From positions 1,922,001-1,986,000 of the forward strand of contig CBDHGY010000002.1 in the NCBI GenBank assembly GCA_965263325.1: DNA of 64,000 nucleotides, written 5' to 3'. Shown here piece by piece: positions 58,711 to 64,000 of this stretch. The translations under genes were made by a program, and so were the position numbers. Below the pieces are notes generated by a model. It was not told where the DNA came from. It did no database searches and was given only the letters and a program-made list of their open reading frames with translations. The DNA is from CBDHGY01 sp965263325 (GTDB lineage: Bacteria; Pseudomonadota; Alphaproteobacteria; Caulobacterales; Hyphomonadaceae). How positions within the stretch are numbered: position 1 is the first letter of the stretch; each line of letters opens with the position of its first letter.

Positions 58711-59904
58711 TTAAGCTCGAATGGCCTCGACGATTTTCTTTGCAGCGTCATCGAGATCATCAGCGGAAATCACGTTGAGATCTGAGCCAGCGATAATCGC
58801 TTTGCCCTTTTCAACGTTCGTTCCTTCGAGACGCACGACCAATGGCACAGAGAGGTTTGTTTCTTTCACCGCCTGCAAAACGCCCTCGGCGATCACGTCG
58901 CATTTCATGATGCCGCCGAAGATATTGACGAGGATGCCCTTAACGTTCGGGTCTTTCATGATGATCTTAAACGCGGCAGCTACTTTTTCAGCATTAGCAC
59001 CGCCGCCAACATCACAGAAGTTCGCTGGCTCCTCGCCATAAAGCTTGATGATATCCATCGTAGCCATGGCCAGACCGGCACCATTAACCATGCAGCCAAT
59101 CGTGCCTTCTAGCGCGATATAGGCGAGATCCCATTCACCCGCTTCGACTTCCTTCTCATCTTGCTCCGTTTCGTCGCGCAACTCTTCAATATCAGGATGA
59201 CGGAAGAGCGCGTTTCCATCGAAGGAAACTTTCGCATCAAGAACGCGGAGATGACCGTTTTCCATAACGATGAGCGGGTTGATCTCCAGCATCGCCATAT
59301 CTTTTTCCGTGAAGGCTTTGTAGAGCTTCGGGAAGAGATCCAGGCCATCGGCGGCCGCAGCGCCTGACAGTTTCAACGCATCACAAATTTCCTGCGCCTT
59401 GGCGGACGTCATCCCTGCAACTGGATCAACCTGGATATTCTGGATTTTTTCAGGCGTATCGTGCGCGACAGCCTCAATGTCCATGCCGCCCTCGGTTGAC
59501 GCAACAACCGCAATTCCACCCGTCTTACGATCGACAACCATTGAGAGGTACAGCTCTGTTTCAATGTCAGCGCCATCTTCAATGTAAAGCCGGTTTACTT
59601 GCTTGCCGACCCCATTGGTTTGCTCTGTCACCAGATGTTTTCCAAACATCGCCTTGGCATGCTCAACAGCCTCTTCTTTCGAAAAGGCGAGCCGCACTCC
59701 GCCCTTCTCGCCGGCTTCTGGTTCTTCGAACTTTCCCTTACCGCGACCACCCGCATGAATTTGAGATTTCACAACCCAAAGTGGTCCTGGCAATGCATTA
59801 ACCGCCGCCTCAATCTCGTCTAGCGACAGCACGGGTCGGCCATCTGCAACGGGCGCACCGAAGGATTTCAGAACGGCTTTGGCCTGATATTCGTGTATAT
59901 TCAT
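58711..59904 (-). CDS. sucC: Succinyl-CoA synthetase beta subunit
   Basis: From ATG 59904 the protein is 397 residues: MNIHEYQAKAVLKSFGAPVADG, an ATP-grasp domain with KSQIHAGGRGKGKFEE, MLEINPL and VLDAKVSFDGNALFRHPD. A C-terminal ligase domain has GCMVNGAGLAMATMDIIKLYGEEPANFCDVGGGA and NIFGGIMKCD. The frame is open nine codons further upstream, but the family N-terminus is at 59904. It heads the operon; a candidate promoter lies about 65-90 bp upstream. Confidence 0.98.
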   Translation of the reverse strand: MNIHEYQAKAVLKSFGAPVADGRPVLSLDEIEAAVNALPGPLWVVKSQIHAGGRGKGKFEEPEAGEKGGVRLAFSKEEAVEHAKAMFGKHLVTEQTNGVGKQVNRLYIEDGADIETELYLSMVVDRKTGGIAVVASTEGGMDIEAVAHDTPEKIQNIQVDPVAGMTSAKAQEICDALKLSGAAAADGLDLFPKLYKAFTEKDMAMLEINPLIVMENGHLRVLDAKVSFDGNALFRHPDIEELRDETEQDEKEVEAGEWDLAYIALEGTIGCMVNGAGLAMATMDIIKLYGEEPANFCDVGGGANAEKVAAAFKIIMKDPNVKGILVNIFGGIMKCDVIAEGVLQAVKETNLSVPLVVRLEGTNVEKGKAIIAGSDLNVISADDLDDAAKKIVEAIRA

Positions 59905-59966
59905 GGGTGTTGGAGCCTTTGCTGAGGGCAAGGCGGACAGGAATCCATCCGCGCGAATTCCTCGGC

Positions 59967-59994
59967 GTTATATCACCCAATATCTCTGACGCAA
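59967..59994 (-). promoter_or_regulatory. Candidate promoter for the sucC operon
   Basis: On the minus strand TTGCGT (59994-59989) and TATAAC (59972-59967) are 16 bp apart. The TATAAC is a good -10 and the -35 is moderate. A transcript starting here would have a leader of roughly 55 nt before the sucC ATG. Confidence 0.4.
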
Positions 59995-60032
59995 CAGGCT
60001 GAGTATGGTTTCTAGTACTTAAAGTGTCTTTT

Positions 60033-61181
60033 TTAGCGAAATTTCGCAACCGTCGATCTGACTGTCTCACCGCTCTCAGCGTGAATGGCAAGCAATGCCT
60101 CACCTTTTTCCCAGTCAACGCTCACGGACCCAAAGTTCGTTTTCGCGTACCCAGACCCAATCTGTGCCGTATCGACCTCATCAGATTCTTCCCGGAAAGA
60201 GAGATTGAGCGACGATGAGGTGAGTTCGTACAAAGGCTGCGAAATAACACCGTCTTTCCGGTACAGGAAGGCCGTGTGGCGATCACCGGAGACTGCGACG
60301 ACGCCCTTTGCGCCGGTCTCATCAATAAGATCATAAAGGCGCTGGCGTTCTGAGGGCAGTTTATCCCACGCTTCCCAACCATGCGCATCTGGGACGATCT
60401 GTATGGAGGATACCAGAAGCCGAAGGTCTGCCGGTTCTTCGAGTTGCGTTTTCAGCCACTCCCACTGCGCTTCACCGAGCAGCGTTTGCTCCTCGGCCGC
60501 GCTCGGCATGTAGCGTTCTTTGCCTGCTGCGCCCCAATCATCTGTCGCCGTCAGAGGCGAGCGAAAATAGCGTGTATCCAGCATGATGACTTGCGTGCGT
60601 TGGCCTTCAGGACCAAAACTCTTGGCATAGTAGGTTCCGGGATGAGATGCCGCTTCTGTGTTCTTTAGATCCCAGAATTGCTCATGAACACGCTCGGCAA
60701 GAATACGAAATGGGAAGTCAGATCCGGCGTCATTTGCGCCATAATCATGATCGTCCCAAGCTACCATCATTGGATGCGCAGCCCGCGCAGCGATAAAGTC
60801 TGCTTGCTGACCAAGATCTGAGAAACTCTCCCGCACCTCTTTAAGATCGGGATCATTGCTTTCATAGCGCGGGCCATCTTTGTCGCCATAAACGTTGTCG
60901 CCGATCATCAGGAACAGATCGGCTTTTTCACGCGCGATCTGGGCAAGCGCCGGGCTCACTTTTTCCTCATCATTGCAAGAGCCGACCAATATACGCGTAA
61001 TGATGGCATCTTCGCCAGGAAGTGGTTGGCTTGGCGAGGTGGCCGGTAGAGCGCTGTCAGGAATGCTGGCATAATACTCCGCAAGCGCAGATTCAGCAGA
61101 AACCGGACTTGTCGAAGTCAGGTTCGTGGTCTCACATGCGGCGAGCGCGAGAATAGATGCAGCAGCAATGATCCGTTTCAT
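60033..61181 (-). CDS. PhoD-like metallophosphatase lipoprotein
   Basis: From ATG 61181 (GGGG site upstream) the 382-residue protein has a Sec lipoprotein signal (MKRIIAAASILALAAC, C16). The PhoD-like phosphoesterase domain lacks the N-terminal PhoD beta domain: ILVGSCNDEEKVSP, FLMIGDNVYGDKDG, MVAWDDHDYGANDAGSDFPF, and AVSGDRHTAFLYRKDG. The D/H metal motifs are present. Compared with the Tat-exported PhoD at 38.1 kb it is shorter, uses Sec and is closely similar only at the metal motifs. Substrate unknown; a phosphodiesterase of phospholipid, sugar or nucleotide esters is likely. Confidence 0.88.
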   Translation of the reverse strand: MKRIIAAASILALAACETTNLTSTSPVSAESALAEYYASIPDSALPATSPSQPLPGEDAIITRILVGSCNDEEKVSPALAQIAREKADLFLMIGDNVYGDKDGPRYESNDPDLKEVRESFSDLGQQADFIAARAAHPMMVAWDDHDYGANDAGSDFPFRILAERVHEQFWDLKNTEAASHPGTYYAKSFGPEGQRTQVIMLDTRYFRSPLTATDDWGAAGKERYMPSAAEEQTLLGEAQWEWLKTQLEEPADLRLLVSSIQIVPDAHGWEAWDKLPSERQRLYDLIDETGAKGVVAVSGDRHTAFLYRKDGVISQPLYELTSSSLNLSFREESDEVDTAQIGSGYAKTNFGSVSVDWEKGEALLAIHAESGETVRSTVAKFR

Positions 61182-61242
61182 AATGATCCCCTTGAATGGC
61201 TTTTCAGGGATCAAGCATTCGCCGCGCAAGGGCGCAAGCGGG

Positions 61243-61791
61243 TCACGACGTAAAGAACAGGCTCCACATGAAGCGTCCCGGCAAAAACGTAAATAAACCA
61301 GCGACGATCATGGCCCCAAGGAACATACCTGTCATATTTTTGGCGTGTTTTTTCACATCCTTGTTACGGATTGCATAGATCCCATAAGGCAAGCCCATCA
61401 TCGTCCACGCCGATAATCCATGTATCCAGCTGAAACTCTTGCCATTTATGCCCGTGATCCAAAAGGAACTGATCGCGGTAACTGCCATCGCCGCCACCCA
61501 CGTCCAACCAAGCGGCTTGTGCATGCCGCGCCCTTTGGGGATCACCAAAATCCAAAGCCCGACAAAGAACGCCGTGAGTGCACTCACGATGTGAATTTGT
61601 ACAGCGAGTGGAACGATCAAAAAGCGCGAAAGATCAATTCGGAAGCGAATACTGTTTTCGGGATAATTCGAAAGCAATGACTGACTGATCAATGCGAAAA
61701 TCACACCTGACAGAGCAATGACCCAGATCCATCCCGGAACGCGGCCAAAGCGTTTTGGAATGTCTTTTAGAGTTACAGCGAAGTCACTCAT
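61243..61791 (-). CDS. DUF2306-type membrane protein
   Basis: The 182-residue protein has about five hydrophobic helices. Key segments are VQIHIVSALTAFFVGLWILVIPKGRGMHKPLGWTWVAAMAVTAISSFWI and SFSWIHGLSAW, with conserved His residues typical of DUF2306. The family function is unknown. It follows the carotenoid oxygenase gene by 9 bp on the same strand, suggesting a shared transcript with it and DUF2141. A heme- or metal-related role is possible given the conserved His, but this is inference. Confidence 0.75.
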   Translation of the reverse strand: MSDFAVTLKDIPKRFGRVPGWIWVIALSGVIFALISQSLLSNYPENSIRFRIDLSRFLIVPLAVQIHIVSALTAFFVGLWILVIPKGRGMHKPLGWTWVAAMAVTAISSFWITGINGKSFSWIHGLSAWTMMGLPYGIYAIRNKDVKKHAKNMTGMFLGAMIVAGLFTFLPGRFMWSLFFTS

Positions 61792-61800
61792 GTTGCGCCC

Positions 61801-63267
61801 CTAAGCCCACGTACCGTGGAAACCGAGCGGCCATGCATAATCCGCGCTCCACGTAACGACGGGTCCATCACTGACGCGCGCCGCATCAAACACCCAGACT
61901 TCGCTCGCCTTTGTCTTTGTGTTCAGCGCTGTCCCAATCAACCAGCAATCGCTTTCTTTTGTGCCGCCTTGTTTTGGGACGAACAGATGCTCTTCGACCA
62001 TTCTGTGATTTCCAAAATTGAACGCATCGACGGATCCCGTTTCCCAGTTTTGAACCGAAATCGTTGTTGATGTTGGCGTACCCTTCAAAGCGCCCGTCAC
62101 AAGTGAGGTCAGCGTCCGCTGCCTGCCGTGATAGAGCGGATTCTGTTGAGGAAAATCACCATCGAGGCCGGTCTCTACATACCGCGCGTCACCAGATGCC
62201 GGGATGATAATTTGCGTAAGATTGGCACTCAGCACATCATCTTCGGTGTAGATGCCTTTCATTTCGTTCGTTCCGCCGCCAGGCCCAAGCACAGGCTCCC
62301 GGTAAAAAGCTGCGTCGAACCGAATGGTTCCATCGCTTTCTTCCCATGCCGCACCGGTATGATAAAAAGCGCGTGCTTCGCCTTGCGCCCAGCGCTGTTT
62401 GGTTAGGTCATCTTTGTCGATTATGAGGAATTTCATTCCCTCTTCTGGGTTCCATTCAAGACCCTCTACGAAAGGTGGAATATTGCGGGTGTATACCCAT
62501 GGCTGCACGAGGATGATGAGCTGACGCTCTGTCATCACCCAATCATGGATGTAAGCCGGAATACCAATATCGACGAGCTGGAATTCTTCGAGCGTACCGC
62601 TGGCATCGATTTTATAAATGATCACCCGGCTACCGCTTGTACCAAGGTTCCAGACGCGGCCATCTGGTTCAACTTTTGGATGGGCAAGGAATGGCATACC
62701 CGTCAGGTCTTCGCGCCAATCCTTTGGTCCAACTGAACCCAGGGTTTCGCGGTCCACTTCATACGCCGATCCACCTTCCCAGAGTGCATATAGCTTACCA
62801 TCGACCACGATAACCGAGGTGTTTGCAGCGTTCACATCATCAGGATGTGTGATCGGAAACTCGGGATCACCTTCCGTGCCAAAGCCGGGGGCGAGGAATT
62901 TACCGGCTTTCTGTTCTTCCCGGCGCTTGTGGGTGTCAACGAAACGGCCGGTGTGCACAGCTTCGCCGCCGTCAATGCTGATTTTTTGGATCATCCCATC
63001 GCCGTCGAACCAGTGCGACGCAAAGGTGTCTCCATATTGGAATTGCCCGGGCCCGTTTCGGAAAAGCGTGCCGTTCAAATCGGCTGGAGCCTTTCCAGAG
63101 ACACGTTTCATCGTTGCAGGGCCAAAGCCTTCTGCAGGGGCCGTCCGATAGCCAATTTGCCAATCTGGAAGGTTGGAGCCCGGAGACGCGCTGACACAGC
63201 CGGGGAGGATGGACAGTGTGCCTGCTGCGGCACCGGCTCCAATTACTGTACGACGGGAGATATCCAT
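61801..63267 (-). CDS. Carotenoid oxygenase family protein (Tat lipoprotein signal)
   Basis: The 488-residue protein is a seven-bladed-propeller RPE65-type carotenoid cleavage enzyme. The four Fe-binding His are visible: H196 (FLAHPKVE), H241 (YIHDWVMTE), H303 (FYHTGAAWEE) and H484 near the C-terminus (GFHGTW). The N-terminus has RR-x-V in SRRTVIGAGAAAG and ends in LPGC (C24), a Tat signal with possible lipobox, unusual for the family. Substrate may be a carotenoid, an apocarotenoid or a lignin-type stilbene. Neighbours DUF2306 and DUF2141 share its direction with gaps of 9 and 12 bp. Confidence 0.92.
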   Translation of the reverse strand: MDISRRTVIGAGAAAGTLSILPGCVSASPGSNLPDWQIGYRTAPAEGFGPATMKRVSGKAPADLNGTLFRNGPGQFQYGDTFASHWFDGDGMIQKISIDGGEAVHTGRFVDTHKRREEQKAGKFLAPGFGTEGDPEFPITHPDDVNAANTSVIVVDGKLYALWEGGSAYEVDRETLGSVGPKDWREDLTGMPFLAHPKVEPDGRVWNLGTSGSRVIIYKIDASGTLEEFQLVDIGIPAYIHDWVMTERQLIILVQPWVYTRNIPPFVEGLEWNPEEGMKFLIIDKDDLTKQRWAQGEARAFYHTGAAWEESDGTIRFDAAFYREPVLGPGGGTNEMKGIYTEDDVLSANLTQIIIPASGDARYVETGLDGDFPQQNPLYHGRQRTLTSLVTGALKGTPTSTTISVQNWETGSVDAFNFGNHRMVEEHLFVPKQGGTKESDCWLIGTALNTKTKASEVWVFDAARVSDGPVVTWSADYAWPLGFHGTWA

Positions 63268-63279
63268 TAGTTGTACCCC

Positions 63280-63702
63280 CTACTCAATAGTAATCGTGTG
63301 AGTTGTGCCGTCAACACCAATATCGAATTTGGCTTTTTCCCAATCTGCCGGGCCGAAGCGACCTTTGGCATTGTTGGAAAAGGCGTAAGGCTCAGTTGGC
63401 ATCCCGAATGGATTTGTGTCCATGGAGCCATTGTCGTTGACGTCATGGTAAAGCTTCAGGCCGTATTCCCCTGGCGCAAGCCCATCAAAAGAAACGGTGA
63501 CACTGTCTCCATCTACGGCAATGATCGCGCCATCCACTGCGTTCCCACCATTGTAGCCAGCCTCATCAAAAACACCGAGATTGATCTTGCCGGACACCGT
63601 CTTGATGCCGTCAATCGTAACGGTGAGCTTCGAAGCGTCCTCGGCGAGTGAAGGTGCAGCAAACAAGGCAGCTGCTGTCAGAACGGCAATCATTTTCTTC
63701 AT
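63280..63702 (-). CDS. DUF2141 secreted protein
   Basis: The 140-residue protein has a signal peptide (MKKMIAVLTAAALFAAPSLA) and matches DUF2141: LTVTIDGIKTVSGKINLGVFDEAGY, FDGLAPGEYGLKLYHDVNDNGSMDTNPFGMPTEPYAFSNNAKGRFGP. The DVNDNGSMD loop resembles a calcium-binding motif. Function is unknown. The gene heads the cluster DUF2141-carotenoid oxygenase-DUF2306 on the minus strand with gaps of 12 and 9 bp. I recall DUF2141 next to carotenoid oxygenases in other alphaproteobacteria but could not verify this here. Confidence 0.88.
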   Translation of the reverse strand: MKKMIAVLTAAALFAAPSLAEDASKLTVTIDGIKTVSGKINLGVFDEAGYNGGNAVDGAIIAVDGDSVTVSFDGLAPGEYGLKLYHDVNDNGSMDTNPFGMPTEPYAFSNNAKGRFGPADWEKAKFDIGVDGTTHTITIE

Positions 63703-63850
63703 TTTGTGAACTCCTCAGTCCGTGTTGCGATGAACCCAACATCACCCCAAAAATGAGGGATTTCTATCGAATTTGCGCGATCTGACTGGAATCCTTCGCG
63801 AAAAGACGCCAATGTCGTTCACGGACCGCGAAATACAGGGGTGAATTCGT

Positions 63851-64000
63851 TTGCGTAACGCGATTGACTGGCCAGCTGTCCGGAATACCGTCGGTTTGTT
63901 CCTGGCGATCTCCGCCTTTATGGCATTTATCAACCCATATAACGCGGCGAGATTCGACGCATTCATCTTCAGATTTGCCTATTGGTTCGGCCTCATCATT
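63851..64000 (+). CDS. N-terminus of a membrane protein, possibly a LytTR regulator (partial)
   Basis: A plus-strand frame from TTG 63851 (AGGGG about 10 nt upstream; in-frame TGA just before) runs 50 codons to the window edge. It reads RNAIDWPAVRNTVGLFLAISAFMAFINPYNAARF, then FAYWFGLII: an amphipathic start and two hydrophobic helices. Membrane-anchored LytTR DNA-binding proteins of alphaproteobacteria begin in a similar way, but the DNA-binding part is outside the window. Divergent from DUF2141, about 150 bp between starts. Confidence 0.45.
   Translation, partial: MRNAIDWPAVRNTVGLFLAISAFMAFINPYNAARFDAFIFRFAYWFGLII

Noticed and set aside
63742..63966. Minus-strand 74-codon frame at the right end
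   Set aside because: It overlaps the better-supported plus-strand membrane-protein start and has no ribosome-binding site or motif.
1..64000. CRISPR arrays, insertion sequences, prophage, toxin-antitoxin or defence islands
   Set aside because: No spaced direct repeats, transposase, integrase, Cas, capsid or recognisable toxin-antitoxin genes were found in reading both strands.

Overview
The window reads as a chromosomal segment of a Gram-negative alphaproteobacterium, most likely a marine stalked or budding type near Hyphomonadaceae/Maricaulaceae (Caulobacterales) or Parvularculales. The grounds are the ylxR-nusA-rimP block, the trmB-metK-xre-lnt-corC-ybeY-phoH-miaB order, three UrcA-like secreted proteins, many small lipoproteins and base composition that looks mid-50s % GC by eye. 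Placement rests on gene content and order, not on a search. I see no insertion sequence, prophage, CRISPR array, rRNA operon or replication origin. There is one tRNA gene, Ser with anticodon CGA.

Layout. 1-14 kb is conserved housekeeping, almost all on the minus strand: ylxR (cut by the window edge), nusA, rimP, cspA, a TonB-C-like secreted protein, trmB, metK with a structured leader, an XRE regulator, then lnt, a CorC-like CBS protein, ybeY, phoH and miaB, several joined by 4-bp stop/start overlaps; an alpha/beta hydrolase and a MoeB/ThiF-type enzyme follow. 14-22.9 kb mixes UrcA proteins with a PIF1-like helicase, fabA, mutM, ubiE-ubiB and coaBC. 22.9-27.3 kb is accessory: an SbtA-type bicarbonate transporter with an SbtB-like PII protein, a ZIP metal transporter, a LysR regulator and a GNAT enzyme. 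27.4-32.7 kb holds rplU-rpmA, an OafA-type acyltransferase, tRNA-Ser, obgE and proB.

32.7-47.4 kb is a mosaic of envelope and regulatory genes: a Tat-lipoprotein MsrB, a 31-residue repeat protein with a tail-fibre-like C-terminus, two double-FKBP lipoproteins, rluD, a PhoD-type phosphatase, an XRE/DUF2975 pair, rdgB-hemW, a membrane protein/winged-helix regulator pair behind a large palindrome, hydrolases, a thioredoxin-like protein and a beta-propeller lipoprotein. 47.5-59.9 kb is the 2-oxoglutarate dehydrogenase/succinyl-CoA synthetase region. sucC, a small lipoprotein gene, sucD, sucA and odhB (two lipoyl domains) read in one direction; five uncharacterised genes, one clearly AT-rich, separate them from lpdA. 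60-63.7 kb carries a second PhoD-like lipoprotein, a DUF2306 membrane protein, a carotenoid oxygenase and a DUF2141 protein. The window ends in a gene that starts like a membrane-anchored regulator.

The genes jointly cover translation and RNA maturation, the lower TCA cycle, ubiquinone/CoA/proline synthesis and lipoprotein maturation (lnt, with at least eight predicted lipoproteins nearby). No single novel defence or mobile system is evident. The best candidates for undescribed biology are the repeat/tail-fibre protein, the metK leader, the palindrome-controlled membrane protein/regulator pair, the sbtAB pair in a presumed heterotroph, the lipoprotein inside the sucCD cluster and the low-GC membrane protein at 50.8 kb.
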